The notes below the pieces were generated by a model that worked only from the letters and a program-made list of their open reading frames with translations, ran no database searches and was not told where the DNA came from. This document shows, piece after piece, positions 30,133-40,028 of a DNA stretch of 64,000 nt; within the stretch, counting starts at the first letter, position 1; every line of letters begins with the position of its first letter. The position numbers and the translations under genes were made by a program. The stretch is from Denitrificimonas caeni DSM 24390. GTDB taxonomy: Bacteria; Pseudomonadota; Gammaproteobacteria; Pseudomonadales; Pseudomonadaceae. The DNA lies in contig NZ_ATXQ01000008.1 in the NCBI RefSeq assembly GCF_000421765.1, positions 94,326-158,325 of the forward strand, written 5' to 3'.

Positions 30133-30537
30133 ATGGCTGAGAATATTGAACTACGTAAAGCGGGTTTAAAGGTCACTTTACCGCGAGTTAAAATCATGCA
30201 AATCCTTGAGTCCTGCGAGCCGCGCCACATGAGTGCAGAGGATGTGTATAAAACTTTGCTGGATGCAGGTGAAGATGTCGGTCTTGCCACTGTTTATCGT
30301 GTTTTGACGCAGTTTGAGGCGGCAGGGTTGGTCATTCGTCATAACTTTGATGGTGGTCATGCTGTATTTGAGTTGGACGATGGTGAACATCATGATCATA
30401 TCGTCTGTGTTGATTCTGGTGAGGTTTTTGAATTTTATGATGAAGAGATTGAAAAGCGTCAGCATAAAATTGTCACCGATATGGGCTATGAGATGGTCGA
30501 CCATAACTTAGTCTTGTATGTAAAAAAGAAAAGTTAA
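30133..30537 (+). CDS. fur: Ferric uptake regulator Fur
   Basis: The protein has 134 residues from ATG 30133, the start that matches the conserved N-terminus MAENIELRKAGLKVTLPR; an upstream in-frame start at 30097 would add 12 unconserved residues. It has the winged-helix DNA reader (HMSAEDVYKTLLDAGEDVGL) and metal ligands in EHHDHIVCVDSGEVFEF. The C-terminal CxxC is absent, as usual in Pseudomonas Fur. It represses iron uptake genes with Fe2+ as cofactor. Confidence 0.96.
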   Translation: MAENIELRKAGLKVTLPRVKIMQILESCEPRHMSAEDVYKTLLDAGEDVGLATVYRVLTQFEAAGLVIRHNFDGGHAVFELDDGEHHDHIVCVDSGEVFEFYDEEIEKRQHKIVTDMGYEMVDHNLVLYVKKKS

Positions 30538-30554
30538 TCCAGCTTCCTTGATGA

Positions 30555-30596
30555 TCAGCCCTTGAAGCAGTTAGCTATGACTGTTTTAAGGGCTGA
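30555..30596 (+). terminator. Hairpin downstream of fur
   Basis: A tcagccctt / aagggctga stem encloses a cagt...actg inner stem, starting 18 bases after the fur stop. There is no good T-tract after it, so termination is uncertain. Confidence 0.5.
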
Positions 30597-30646
30597 CTCT
30601 GTGGCTTCAATGCCATTGATGGCCCTATTCTCTTAGAGTTTTTGTT

Positions 30647-33367
30647 TTGCCTAAGCGCACTGTTTCTAGCCAAGCTTTTACTGAACACTTTTACCAACCA
30701 CCTGTGCCTGCTGGTTATATCGCTCGACCTCGTTTGTGCCAGTATTTAAATACGGGCTTACTTGGGCGTTTGATATTGGTCTGCGCGCCGGCAGGATTTG
30801 GTAAAAGTGCCTTGATCAGTGAGTTTTGTCAGCAATTGCCAACGGATTGGCGCAGTGTTTGGTTGCCGTTGAGTGCTCGTGATAGTGATCCTGGGCGATT
30901 TTTTGAACGCTTTTTGAATGCCGTTCATAGTGTTTTTCCTGATGCAGGAGAGCAAGCACAGGCCATCTTGAAGACCAGACAAAGTCACCAAGCCTTTCCT
31001 TATGACGCATGGCTCAATGATGCATTGGATGAGATCAGTAGCGATTTAAATCCTAATAGTCCTTTATTGCTGGTTTTAGATGATTATCACCTAGCGCAAA
31101 GTGAGGTGCTTGATCGCAACGTGCAGCACTTGCTCAATCACTTACCTGCAGGATTACTTTTGTTAGTCACCAGTCGTCAGCGGCCCAATTGGCATTTGGC
31201 GCGCTGGCGTTTATCTGAGCAGATTCTTGAAATCAGTGAGCAGGACTTACGTTTTAAGCCTGAAGAATTGCAAACTTTGCTCATAGAGCAAGGGCATACG
31301 CAGCTCAGTACTTCTGTGATTGATAATATTTTGTCACGCAGTGAAGGTTGGGTGGCAGGTTTACGTCTGTGGCTGCTGGCGCTTAGTGGTCGCGGCGATA
31401 ATGAGTATGCTTTACTGACTGGGCCGCACGGTGGGCAAGGTTTAATTCGCGAATACCTATTAGAAGAAATTATTGCGCAACAGCCAGAAGCCATTAAAAG
31501 GTTTTTAACCACTACGGCAACCCTTGAGCGTTTTAATGTTGGCTTGTGTGATGCCTTGCGCGAGTCTAACGACAGTGCGCAGATGCTCGAATACCTGCTG
31601 GCTCATCAAGTTTTTTTAGTGCCATTAGATGAGCAAGGCGTGTGGTACCGCTACCATCATTTATTTTCTGATTTATTGCGGGCGCAACTGGATAGCTCTG
31701 CTGATACACGCCAACTGCACGCGCGCGCCAGTGCCTGGTTTGCCGAGCATGGAATGCTCAATGAGGCTGTCGAGTACGCCTTGCTAGCTGAACAGCCTAC
31801 GGTTGCTGCGCAGTTGGTGCAGGGCTCGGCAGAAGAGTTAATCCTCGCTGAACAAAATATCAGTATGTTGCTGCGTTGGAAAATGGATTTGCCGGACACT
31901 GTATTAATCAGTACACCGCGCCTAATTATTTTGTATTGCTGGGCTTTAGGTTTGGCTTGTCAGCTGGATGCTGCTGATGAATTATTGACGCAGTTGGCTA
32001 AGTTCTTGCCAGCACCTAGTCCAGAGGAGCAGCAAGGACTACTGGCGCAATGGCAGGCGCTGCAAGGCTTGCTCGCGCGCGGACGTGGTGATGCGCAATT
32101 GGCTTGGCAGTATTGCAGTGATGCTGTGTTGAATTTACCAGTTGAGCGCCATGGGCAGCGGCAAATTTGTTTATCGATTCTAGGCAATATTGCTATTTTG
32201 CGTGGAGATATTCTGCAAGCCCGTCAGCTGACACGCGATAACGTTGAGTTGGCACAGCGTGTGGGTTGCAAACTGTATAGCGCGCTAGCTCTGTACGATC
32301 GCGCTCGCGTGCTGCAGGTGCGCGGGCAGATTCATCGGGCTTTGGCGATGGTGCGTGAGGCTTTGCAACTCTTGGCTGATTTGCCGCGTGAACGTGATTA
32401 TGCCGTGCGTGCGCGACTCACGATGTATGAAGGCTATTTGTTGGGGATGCGCGGGCAAATCCAAGAGGCGCGCGTTAAGCTTTGTGCTGGGATCAGTGAG
32501 GCGCAGGCGTGTCGTGATGCCAGTCTGTTGATTGGTTACCGCATGCAGGCTGTTTTAGAAGGTATGAGTGGGCGTGAGGCTGAAGCTTTTGAGCAGTTGG
32601 CCGAAGCTGAGCGCATCATGCATACCTGGGATGTACCGAGTATTTATTATTTGGCGATGTTGACGCTGAGTAAATGTGAGCTATGGCTGCAGCAAGGCCA
32701 GCTGGAACTGGCGCAGCCTTGGCTTGAGCGATTATCGGCGACCTACAATGTGCAGCAGATGGATAAGGCTTCGGAGTTTCATCCGCAGTTGGCTTTGTAT
32801 GTTGAGTTGCAGATGGCTGCGCTGGAATGTGCGACAGGGCAGGTGGCGTCTGCTGAGCAACGTTTAGCTGGATTGATTGCTTATGCGCAGCAGTATGATT
32901 GTGTGGTGATTGAGCAGACGGCTCGTGTTCGTTTGTGTGTGATTTTATTGGAGCAGGGCGCGACTGTGCGTGCTGTGAATGAGTTACAGAAAGCATTGGG
33001 CTTGGCGCAAGGTGGTGCTGTATTGGCTTTTCAGCCGTTAATAGCTGTGCATGTGCAGTGGTTTCGTCAGCAATTAAACTTGCGCTCGTCAGACCAGGTA
33101 GCTGGTGAGTTATTGATGGCTTTACCAGAGTCTATCGAGAGTCATATGAGTGCAGCGCTGTTAGGGCAATATGAAGCGTTAAGTGCTAGAGAGCTTGCGG
33201 TTTTACAGTTGATTGCGCAGGGTTGTTCTAATCAAGAAGTCAGCGATAAGTTGTTTATTTCGCTGCATACAGTGAAAACTCATGCGCGCAATATCAATCT
33301 TAAGCTTGGTGTTGAGCGCCGTACTCAGGCTGTGGCACGAGCGCAGGCTTTAGGTGTGCTGAGCTAA
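30647..33367 (+). CDS. MalT-type LuxR-family transcriptional regulator (STAND ATPase)
   Basis: The protein has 906 residues from a TTG start with GAG about eight bases before; no in-frame ATG is nearby. The ATPase module has Walker A CAPAGFGKSALI near 46-57 and Walker B LLLVLDDYH. A WYRYHHLFSDLLRAQL segment is typical of MalT-like proteins. A long TPR-like helical region (about 360-830) leads to a C-terminal LuxR HTH at about 840-900 (LSARELAVLQLIAQGCSNQE, then HTVKTHARNINLKLGV). It probably activates target genes when an inducer and ATP are bound. No obvious target gene is adjacent; an inverted-repeat element follows. Confidence 0.9.
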   Translation: MPKRTVSSQAFTEHFYQPPVPAGYIARPRLCQYLNTGLLGRLILVCAPAGFGKSALISEFCQQLPTDWRSVWLPLSARDSDPGRFFERFLNAVHSVFPDAGEQAQAILKTRQSHQAFPYDAWLNDALDEISSDLNPNSPLLLVLDDYHLAQSEVLDRNVQHLLNHLPAGLLLLVTSRQRPNWHLARWRLSEQILEISEQDLRFKPEELQTLLIEQGHTQLSTSVIDNILSRSEGWVAGLRLWLLALSGRGDNEYALLTGPHGGQGLIREYLLEEIIAQQPEAIKRFLTTTATLERFNVGLCDALRESNDSAQMLEYLLAHQVFLVPLDEQGVWYRYHHLFSDLLRAQLDSSADTRQLHARASAWFAEHGMLNEAVEYALLAEQPTVAAQLVQGSAEELILAEQNISMLLRWKMDLPDTVLISTPRLIILYCWALGLACQLDAADELLTQLAKFLPAPSPEEQQGLLAQWQALQGLLARGRGDAQLAWQYCSDAVLNLPVERHGQRQICLSILGNIAILRGDILQARQLTRDNVELAQRVGCKLYSALALYDRARVLQVRGQIHRALAMVREALQLLADLPRERDYAVRARLTMYEGYLLGMRGQIQEARVKLCAGISEAQACRDASLLIGYRMQAVLEGMSGREAEAFEQLAEAERIMHTWDVPSIYYLAMLTLSKCELWLQQGQLELAQPWLERLSATYNVQQMDKASEFHPQLALYVELQMAALECATGQVASAEQRLAGLIAYAQQYDCVVIEQTARVRLCVILLEQGATVRAVNELQKALGLAQGGAVLAFQPLIAVHVQWFRQQLNLRSSDQVAGELLMALPESIESHMSAALLGQYEALSARELAVLQLIAQGCSNQEVSDKLFISLHTVKTHARNINLKLGVERRTQAVARAQALGVLS

Positions 33368-33392
33368 TCGGAGTCTAGAGTCTGTAAATAAT

Positions 33393-33764
33393 TGCGCATG
33401 CCGTACCTTGTTAGTATCGCTGTTCCCTCAACGGGTCATCCTGACCCGATTCGGGGCTACGTCATCCATGACTACGCTGGTCGCGACACCAACAAGATAC
33501 TCATTGATCAGTGATGTTGTTTGTCATTGTTTTGTGCGAATTTTTAAAAGTTATCATTCTGCGTGGTTTTATTTAGGTCTGTTGCTCTGCAATAAGTGAA
33601 AATCTGTACAGTTGATTGAAACTGCAATAGAGCAAGCGCTGCAAATGATCAACGAGTGCTTCGGGGTGGGTGTGGTGAGCGAGTCAGGGATGACGAGTGC
33701 CGGAGTTGAACCCTGGATGGGTTCATTGACGGATTAACACATTCCCCGAAGTACGGCATGCGCA
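33393..33764. repeat. Long inverted-repeat (MITE-like) element, copy 2, with perfect 14-bp ends
   Basis: The element begins tgcgcatgccgtac (33393-33406) and ends with its exact complement gtacggcatgcgca (33751-33764). The left arm (33393-33520) and right arm (33619-33764) are related in inverted orientation, like copy 1 at 40-433. The right arms agree almost throughout, sharing long stretches such as gtggtgagcgagtcaggga. The spacer of about 100 bp has changed more. It fills most of the gap between the LuxR gene and the sbp terminator. No credible gene lies within it. No target-site duplication was evident by eye. Confidence 0.8.
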
Positions 33765-33798
33765 AGTTTTTCAGAAGTTGAGCACGTATCAACAGAAA

Positions 33799-33838
33799 TA
33801 AAAAAGCGAAGCCTGCGTTTTAATTCAGACTTCGCTTG
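33799..33838 (-). terminator. Terminator of the sulfate-binding protein gene
   Basis: An aagcgaag / cttcgctt stem with an 18-base interior is followed by a U-run on the minus strand, 12 bases after the sbp stop. Confidence 0.85.
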
Positions 33839-33849
33839 GGGAAAGATTA

Positions 33850-34848
33850 TTACTGTTGGTCTGCGTAGACCTGATCAAAAATTCCGCCATCATTAAAATG
33901 GGTTTTTTGAATATCTGGCCAGCTACCGAATGTTGCTTCTACTGGCATAAAGTCGACTTTAGGGAAGCGGTCAGCAAACTCAGCAAGAATCTCTTGATTG
34001 CGCGGACGTAAATAGTTATTGGCAGCGATGCGTTGCGCTTCATCTGACCATAAGTACTTTAAGTATGCCTCAGCAATTGCACGTGAACCTTTGCGATCGA
34101 CAACCTTATCAACCACTGTCACCGGTGGCTCAGCTTCAGCGCTGACACTTGGGTAAACCACTTCAAAGCCACCACGACCGAACTCACGCGCGATCATCTC
34201 TGCTTCGTTTTCAAAAGTGACTAGCACATCACCGATTTGGTTTTGAATAAAAGTGCTGGTTGCTGCGCGGCCACCGGTATCAAGCACAGGGGCTTGCTTA
34301 AACAACTTACCAACAAACTCTTTCGCTTCTGCTTCGCTACCGCCATTTTTCAGCACATAAGCCCAAGCGGATAAGTAAGTGTAACGACCATTACCCGAGG
34401 TTTTTGGGTTAGGCACAATCACTTGCACGCCGTCTTTTAATAAATCAGGCCAGTCCTGCAGATTTTTTGGATTGCCCTTGCGCACAATCAGCACAGTTGC
34501 CGAAGTGAAAGGGGCACTGTTGTTAGGTAAACGCTCAGCCCAGTTTTCTGGAATCAGCTTGCCGTATTCATACAAAGCATTGATATCGGTGGCCATATTC
34601 ATGGTGATCACATCGGCAGGTAGGCCATCAATCACTGAACGCGCTTGCTTGCTTGAGCCGCCATGTGACATTTGAATCTGCGTGGCTTTATTACCTTGCT
34701 CTTGCCAGTGCTTTTGGAAGGCGGCGTTATAGTCTTTGTAGAAATCGCGCATCACGTCGTAGGAGACATTCAGCAGCGGTGCCGCTTGTAGGGTAGTCAT
34801 ACCGCTAAAGCTCAAGGCAAGAAGTGATGCAGCCAGCAAACGTTTCAT
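33850..34848 (-). CDS. sbp: Periplasmic sulfate-binding protein (Sbp/CysP)
   Basis: The protein has 332 residues. The signal peptide ends near QAA at about residue 23. The family features are LLNVSYDVMRDFYKDYN at the mature N-terminus and the sulfate-binding loops SHGGSSKQARSVIDGL and NPKTSGNGRYTYLSAW. It binds sulfate or thiosulfate for the CysTWA importer. The transporter subunits are not next to it here; the neighbours are an inverted-repeat element and etfD. AAAGGAA precedes the ATG. Expression by sulfur limitation is expected but no site was identified. Confidence 0.94.
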   Translation of the reverse strand: MKRLLAASLLALSFSGMTTLQAAPLLNVSYDVMRDFYKDYNAAFQKHWQEQGNKATQIQMSHGGSSKQARSVIDGLPADVITMNMATDINALYEYGKLIPENWAERLPNNSAPFTSATVLIVRKGNPKNLQDWPDLLKDGVQVIVPNPKTSGNGRYTYLSAWAYVLKNGGSEAEAKEFVGKLFKQAPVLDTGGRAATSTFIQNQIGDVLVTFENEAEMIAREFGRGGFEVVYPSVSAEAEPPVTVVDKVVDRKGSRAIAEAYLKYLWSDEAQRIAANNYLRPRNQEILAEFADRFPKVDFMPVEATFGSWPDIQKTHFNDGGIFDQVYADQQ

Positions 34849-34948
34849 ATCGCGATTCCTTTGGAAAATAGCAGAAGGTCATCACTATAGAGGGGGATCG
34901 TTATGCTGTAAAAGAATTAAAAGTAATTTTGATATTCTATTTGGTATT

Positions 34949-34975
34949 AAAAAGCCCTCACTAGGAGGGCTTTTT
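34949..34975 (-). terminator. Terminator of etfD
   Basis: An aaaaagccctc / gagggcttttt stem with a five-base loop lies 14 bases past the etfD stop, ending in a U-run on the minus strand. An A-run on the other side means it may act on both strands. Confidence 0.9.
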
Positions 34976-34989
34976 AGAGTTATGCAGGA

Positions 34990-36645
34990 TTACATATTTG
35001 GATAGTTCGGGCCGCCAGTGCCTTCTGGTGGGGTCCAAGTAATGTTTTGTGCAGGATCCTTAATGTCACAGGTTTTGCAGTGCACACAGTTTTGCGCGTT
35101 AATTTGGAATTTCTTCTCACCGCTTTCTTGGGTGACGATTTCATACACACCAGCTGGGCAATAACGCTGTGCTGGCTCGTCATACATAGGTAAGTTTTTC
35201 CCCACTGGAATACTGGCATCTGTCAGTTTTAGGTGACAAGGCTGTACTTCTTCGTGGTTGGTGTTGGACAAGAAGACTGAGCTGAGCTTATCAAAGCTTA
35301 ACTTGCCATCTGGCTTTGGATAAACAATCTTCGTCGCCTCGGAAGCAAGCTTTAAGGTTGCGTAGTCAGGCTTTGTGTCGTGCAGAGTAAACGGGATTTT
35401 ACCGCCAAAGATGTTTTGGTCGATAAAGTTGAATGCACCACCTAATACAGCACCAAACTTATGGATCGCAGGACCAAAGTTGCGGCTGCAGAATAAATCT
35501 TCGTACAACCAGCTGGATTTAAATCCATCAACATACGCGGTCAGTTCGTCGCCACCTTCGCGGCCTTGCAAAATTGCATCAGCAGCGGCTTCTGCGGCCA
35601 ACATGCCAGACTTCATCGCAGTGTGGTTGCCTTTGATTTTGGCAAAGTTAAGCGTACCTAAATCACAGCCGATCAGTGCGCCACCTGGGAAGACCATTTT
35701 CGGCAATGAGTTCAGACCACCTTTAGTCAGTGCGCGTGCACCATAAGCAACACGGGTACCGCCTTCAAGGTATTGGCTGATCACTGGGTGATGCTTGTAA
35801 CGCTGGAACTCATCGAAAGGTGACAAGTGCGGGTTGCTGTACGACAGGTCGATAATCATACCAACAGCCACTTGGTTGTTTTCTGTGTGATACAGGAAAG
35901 AACCGCCTGGGTTGTCATTGTCTAAAGGCCAGCCTGCAGTGTGCAGCACTAAACCTTCTTCGTGTTTAGCAGGATCAATGTCCCAAATCTCTTTAATACC
36001 GATGCCGTAATGCTGTGCATCAGCTTCGCTATCAAGGTTGTAGCGCTTAAGCAGTTGCTTGCCAATGTGGCCACGGCAGCCTTCAGCAAATAAAGTGTAC
36101 TTTGCGCGCAATTCCATACCTGGCGTATACATGCCGTCTTTTGGATTGCCTTCGCGGTCAAGACCCATGTCACCGGTCAAAATACCGTAGACAGCACCGG
36201 CTTCATTGATCAGCGCTTCTTGTGCAACAAAGCCTGGATAGACTTCAACACCGAGGTTTTCGGCTTGTTGAGCTAACCAACGGCATAAATTACCTAAAGA
36301 GATAATATAGTTGCCTTCGTTGTGCATGGTTTTGGGCACAAAAAAGTTAGGGATTTTTTGTCCTTTATCGGCATTTTTCAGCAAATAAATGTCATCACGC
36401 TTAACCGGTGTATTGAGTGGCGCGCCGAGTTCTTTCCAATTTGGAAACAATTCGTCGAGTGCGCGTGTCTCAAAAACAGCACCAGAAAGAATGTGGGCGC
36501 CGACTTCGGAACCCTTTTCGACGACACAAACGCTGATCTCTTGACCGGCTTCTGCTGCCTTTTGTTTGAGTCGGCATGCGGCTGAAAGCCCTGAAGGACC
36601 AGCACCTACGATGACGACATCGAATTCCATAAATTCGCGTTCCAC
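34990..36645 (-). CDS. etfD: Electron transfer flavoprotein-ubiquinone oxidoreductase
   Basis: The protein has 551 residues from GTG 36645, which lies seven bases after AGGAG. The FAD motif is VVIVGAGPSGLSAACRLKQ at the start. The C-terminal 4Fe-4S cluster ligands are NCVHCKTCDI with the earlier CPAGVYE. It moves electrons from ETF to ubiquinone at the inner membrane, linking acyl-CoA dehydrogenases to respiration. It is divergent from etfBA with 328 bp between the starts. Confidence 0.96.
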   Translation of the reverse strand: MEREFMEFDVVIVGAGPSGLSAACRLKQKAAEAGQEISVCVVEKGSEVGAHILSGAVFETRALDELFPNWKELGAPLNTPVKRDDIYLLKNADKGQKIPNFFVPKTMHNEGNYIISLGNLCRWLAQQAENLGVEVYPGFVAQEALINEAGAVYGILTGDMGLDREGNPKDGMYTPGMELRAKYTLFAEGCRGHIGKQLLKRYNLDSEADAQHYGIGIKEIWDIDPAKHEEGLVLHTAGWPLDNDNPGGSFLYHTENNQVAVGMIIDLSYSNPHLSPFDEFQRYKHHPVISQYLEGGTRVAYGARALTKGGLNSLPKMVFPGGALIGCDLGTLNFAKIKGNHTAMKSGMLAAEAAADAILQGREGGDELTAYVDGFKSSWLYEDLFCSRNFGPAIHKFGAVLGGAFNFIDQNIFGGKIPFTLHDTKPDYATLKLASEATKIVYPKPDGKLSFDKLSSVFLSNTNHEEVQPCHLKLTDASIPVGKNLPMYDEPAQRYCPAGVYEIVTQESGEKKFQINAQNCVHCKTCDIKDPAQNITWTPPEGTGGPNYPNM

Positions 36646-36756
36646 AAGCTATCTCCTAATCACGCTGTACATTATTTTATTTTGGAAGGCTTGGATCTCT
36701 CACTGAAATTGTGAGCATTTTTTTCATTATATCCATGACTGCGCCGTGTTCCAATA

Positions 36757-36794
36757 CAAACGCTCGTTTGAATTTATAAAAACCCTGTTAGAAT
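36757..36794 (+). promoter_or_regulatory. etfBA promoter with PsrA/FadR-like operator
   Basis: A perfect inverted repeat caaacgctcgtttg (36757-36770) fits the C/GAAAC-N4-GTTTG/C operator described for the fatty-acid-responsive repressor PsrA. It overlaps a likely -35 (tttgaa, 36767-36772), which is 16 bases before a -10 (tagaat, 36789-36794). Repression relieved by long-chain acyl-CoA would fit the role of ETF in beta-oxidation. The rest of the 36646-36973 gap shows no gene; the etfBA leader would be about 170 nt long. Confidence 0.6.
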
Positions 36795-36973
36795 GCAATG
36801 CGAAGATGATCAGAAAGCCTGCATTGTTGTATTGACCGACTTAGGTCTTACGTTCAAGATAGCAGAAGTTTTGTGCTTATCTGATGGATTGGTTATTTTA
36901 ATTCGACCAAGCGCATCACTGGCCAGGCTTGTCTTGGCGACATTTTTTATTCACCCGAGATAACGAGGAATCC

Positions 36974-37723
36974 ATGAAGGTTCTAGTAGCTGTCAAACGA
37001 GTGGTAGACTATAACGTCAAGGTTCGCGTTAAAGCGGACAATTCTGGCGTTGATCTCGCCAACGTTAAAATGTCTATGAACCCTTTCTGCGAAATTGGTG
37101 TTGAAGAAGCCATTCGCTTAAAGGAAAAAGGAATTGCAACTGAAGTAGTTGTAGTCTCCATTGGCCCTAATGCTGCTCAAGAGCAATTGCGTACTGCGCT
37201 AGCTCTGGGTGCTGACCGTGCAATTTTGGTCGAGTGCAATGATGAGTTGCGTTCACTGACTGTTGCAAAATTGCTTAAAGCAGTGGTTGATCAAGAGCAG
37301 CCACAGTTGATTATGCTTGGTAAACAAGCCATTGATAGCGATAACAATCAGACCGGCCAAATGTTGGGTGCGTTAACAGGTTATGCGCAGGGTACTTTTG
37401 CTTCTAAAGTTGAAGTCGCTGGCGATAAAGTTAATGTAACTCGCGAGATCGATGGTGGTTTACAAACTGTTGCGCTGAATCTGCCAGCAATTGTTACCAC
37501 TGACTTGCGCTTGAATGAGCCACGTTATGCATCTTTGCCTAACATCATGAAAGCTAAGAAAAAGCCGCTGGAAATTATCACTCCAGATTCTTTAGGCGTT
37601 TCTACCGCATCCACAGTGACTACTTTGAAAGTTGAAGCACCGGCAACACGCAGTGCTGGCATCAAAGTGAAGAGCGTGGCTGAATTGGTTGAGAAACTTA
37701 AAAACGAGGCGAAAGTAATCTAA
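36974..37723 (+). CDS. etfB: Electron transfer flavoprotein beta subunit
   Basis: The protein has 249 residues from ATG 36974, after GAGGAA; the in-frame upstream start at 36929 is not conserved. The N-terminus [20 protein letters not shown] and the AMP/FAD-region [20 protein letters not shown] are diagnostic. The heterodimer with EtfA accepts electrons from acyl-CoA and other dehydrogenases. The stop and the etfA start share TAATG. Confidence 0.96.
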   Translation: MKVLVAVKRVVDYNVKVRVKADNSGVDLANVKMSMNPFCEIGVEEAIRLKEKGIATEVVVVSIGPNAAQEQLRTALALGADRAILVECNDELRSLTVAKLLKAVVDQEQPQLIMLGKQAIDSDNNQTGQMLGALTGYAQGTFASKVEVAGDKVNVTREIDGGLQTVALNLPAIVTTDLRLNEPRYASLPNIMKAKKKPLEIITPDSLGVSTASTVTTLKVEAPATRSAGIKVKSVAELVEKLKNEAKVI

Positions 37724-38652
37724 TGGCTATTTTGGTTATTGCTGAACACACTAACGTCGCTCTGGGTGCTGCTACCCTGAACACCGTTTCGGCGGCCAAA
37801 GCTATTGGTGGCGAAATTCACGTACTGGTTGCCGGTGCTGGATCCGCTGCGGTTGCTGAAGCTGCTGCAAAAATTGATGGCGTAAGCAAAGTATTGTCAG
37901 CAGACAACGCTGCATTTGCTCATCAATTGCCTGAAAACGTTGCCCCTTTAATTGCTGAAGTAGGTAAGGGCTATAGCCATATCCTGGCTTCTGCGACTAC
38001 AAACGGCAAAAACATCATGCCACGCGTGGCAGCGTTGTTAGACGTTGATCAGATCTCTGAAATTATCGCAGTAGAAAGCGCTGATACCTTTAAGCGTCCA
38101 ATCTACGCGGGTAACGCAATTGCTACTGTGCAATCAAGCGCTGCAATTAAAGTTATCACCGTGCGTGGTACTGGTTTTGATGCAGCCGCTGCAGAAGGTG
38201 GTTCAGCCACTGTTGAAGCAGTTGCTGCTGGCAGCGATGCTGGTATTTCAGCCTTTGTTGGTGAAGAGCTGGCGAAGTCTGATCGTCCTGAATTAACTGC
38301 TGCTAAGGTCGTTGTATCTGGTGGTCGTGGTATGCAGAACGGCGAAAACTTTGCCATGCTGAACCGCGTTGCTGACAAGCTTGGCGCTGCAGTGGGTGCT
38401 TCACGCGCTGCTGTTGACGCAGGTTTTGTACCGAACGATATGCAAGTGGGTCAAACAGGTAAAATTGTTGCGCCAGACTTGTACATTGCTGTAGGTATTT
38501 CCGGTGCGATTCAACACTTGGCGGGTATGAAAGATTCTAAAGTGATCGTTGCGATCAACAAAGATGAAGATGCACCGATTTTCCAAGTGGCTGACTATGG
38601 TTTAGTAGCTGATTTATTTGATGCTATCCCAGAGTTAGAAGCTGCGCTGTAA
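37723..38652 (+). CDS. etfA: Electron transfer flavoprotein alpha subunit
   Basis: The protein has 309 residues. The C-terminal FAD domain shows [35 protein letters not shown], and [20 protein letters not shown]. It is translationally coupled to etfB and ends at a strong terminator. Electrons pass from this FAD to EtfD at the membrane. Confidence 0.96.
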   Translation: MAILVIAEHTNVALGAATLNTVSAAKAIGGEIHVLVAGAGSAAVAEAAAKIDGVSKVLSADNAAFAHQLPENVAPLIAEVGKGYSHILASATTNGKNIMPRVAALLDVDQISEIIAVESADTFKRPIYAGNAIATVQSSAAIKVITVRGTGFDAAAAEGGSATVEAVAAGSDAGISAFVGEELAKSDRPELTAAKVVVSGGRGMQNGENFAMLNRVADKLGAAVGASRAAVDAGFVPNDMQVGQTGKIVAPDLYIAVGISGAIQHLAGMKDSKVIVAINKDEDAPIFQVADYGLVADLFDAIPELEAAL

Positions 38653-38671
38653 GGCTAGCTTTGCTACAAAA

Positions 38672-38697
38672 GAACCCGCTTTCGAGCGGGTTTTTTT
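38672..38697 (+). terminator. Terminator of etfBA
   Basis: An aacccgct / agcgggtt stem with a ttcg tetraloop is followed by seven T residues, about 20 bases after the etfA stop. Confidence 0.93.
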
Positions 38698-38855
38698 ATG
38701 CAAGCATCCAAAGTTTGGTTGATTAGGCTTGGTTTACTGCCTACAGCGCGCTGCTAAGTGTTAATCGAATGAGCTGAAAGCATTGGCATAGCGCTTGATG
38801 GCCTATGGACGTGTAATATAGGCGCTTGATTAAGCGAGTTAAGTGATGGAGTGTT

Positions 38856-39674
38856 ATGAGCGGGCGATTGATAGGCTGTTTTTTATTATTGGCCAGCAAT
38901 ATGGTTGTGAGTACGGCGTATGCCGCGCAGCAAGCCTGCACAACACTGATGGCTGTCGTGTATCCGAACGCCGAACCTTATGATTGGCAGGTGACTGATA
39001 CTGGCGTTAGGCAGGGTTTGAGCGTTGATGTGTTAGAAGCACTTGCAGAAAAAACCCAGCTGAATATACAACGAGTGGCAACCAAGGACGCGAAAAAAGC
39101 GTTACGTGAAGTGCGTAGCGGACGTGTTGATTTGATTATTGGTGTGCGCAGTGAGCCTGAGCAAGATCCGCGCTTGGATTATGTGTCGCCAGCTTATGCA
39201 GAGCAAAATTATCGAGTTTGGCGGCGCAGCGCAGAGCAAGTTTCGCTGCAGCAATGGCCACAGTTATCAGGATTACGCGGCGCGCTTGAGCCTAAGCAGT
39301 TGCCTAGTTTTGATCTGCAGGCGCAATTACTGGCCTGGCCTGTTAGCCACGTGGCAGATAACAAAACTGCTACGCAAATGGTCTTGGACGGGCGTGCTGA
39401 TTATTTGATTGCTGAGCATCATCAGCAGTATTTGCGCTTACAAAAAGCCGGTCAGCTTGATCTGTTTGAAGCGATTGAGCCGCCAGTGGCCAGTCATCAG
39501 TTGTTTGTCGCTTTGGCAAAAGACTCTGCTTGTAATGATCAAGCTCTGCGTAACAAATTATCTAAAGGGTTGCTTGCTTTAACCCAAAAAGATGTCGCAC
39601 AAAACCGTCTCGATACTGTGATGCAGCGCTGGCAAGCATTGCACCCTAGTCAACCCTCAGTCGTAGGTGAGTAA
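38856..39674 (+). CDS. Periplasmic solute-binding protein (SBP_bac_3 family)
   Basis: The protein has 272 residues. A signal peptide of about 23 residues ends near AYA. Family features are VRQGLSVDVLEALAEKTQL, and VRSGRVDLIIGVRSEPEQDP near residue 100. The C-terminal half is less conserved. Such proteins bind amino acids or other polar solutes, but no transporter gene is linked; the next genes are two lipoproteins, so it may be a sensor-type or orphan binding protein. GGAG precedes the ATG. Confidence 0.8.
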   Translation: MSGRLIGCFLLLASNMVVSTAYAAQQACTTLMAVVYPNAEPYDWQVTDTGVRQGLSVDVLEALAEKTQLNIQRVATKDAKKALREVRSGRVDLIIGVRSEPEQDPRLDYVSPAYAEQNYRVWRRSAEQVSLQQWPQLSGLRGALEPKQLPSFDLQAQLLAWPVSHVADNKTATQMVLDGRADYLIAEHHQQYLRLQKAGQLDLFEAIEPPVASHQLFVALAKDSACNDQALRNKLSKGLLALTQKDVAQNRLDTVMQRWQALHPSQPSVVGE

Positions 39675-39680
39675 CTTAGT

Positions 39681-40028
39681 ATGTTAGTAAAACAGGTTTT
39701 TATCCTCAGTAGTGCTGTTTTATGGTTGGCGGGTTGTGCCACTGATCCTGCGCCGATTGAGCAGTTGCGTATTACTGAGCAAGCGATTGAGCAGGCACAG
39801 ACGATGGGTGCTGATGACTTTTTGCAACCCGCTCAAATCGCTTTACAAAAAGCGCAAGAGGCTTTAGCTGCAGAAGATTACCGTGCTGCGCGTTTGTATG
39901 CTGAACGCGCTGAGTTGGATGCGCGCTTGGCTGAAGTGCAAGCGTTAAGCAGCATGAAACGTAATAAAGTGGCGGAAATTACTGCGCAGATTCAACGCTT
40001 GCGTTTGCAGTTAGGAGAGTCTCAATGA
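39681..40028 (+). CDS. DUF4398-type helical lipoprotein
   Basis: The protein has 115 residues. Lipobox LAGC gives a lipidated Cys at 19. The rest is alpha-helical with the pattern IALQKAQEALAAEDYRAARL, then YAERAELDARLAEVQALSSM, typical of DUF4398. It overlaps the OmpA-like gene by 4 bp (ATGA), so the two envelope proteins are made together. The function is unknown; association with peptidoglycan or its partner is inference. Confidence 0.82.
   Translation: MLVKQVFILSSAVLWLAGCATDPAPIEQLRITEQAIEQAQTMGADDFLQPAQIALQKAQEALAAEDYRAARLYAERAELDARLAEVQALSSMKRNKVAEITAQIQRLRLQLGESQ

Noticed and set aside
33408..33599. Short open frame within the inverted-repeat element
   Set aside because: The frame is not preserved in the other copies and there is no ribosome site; the element is non-coding.
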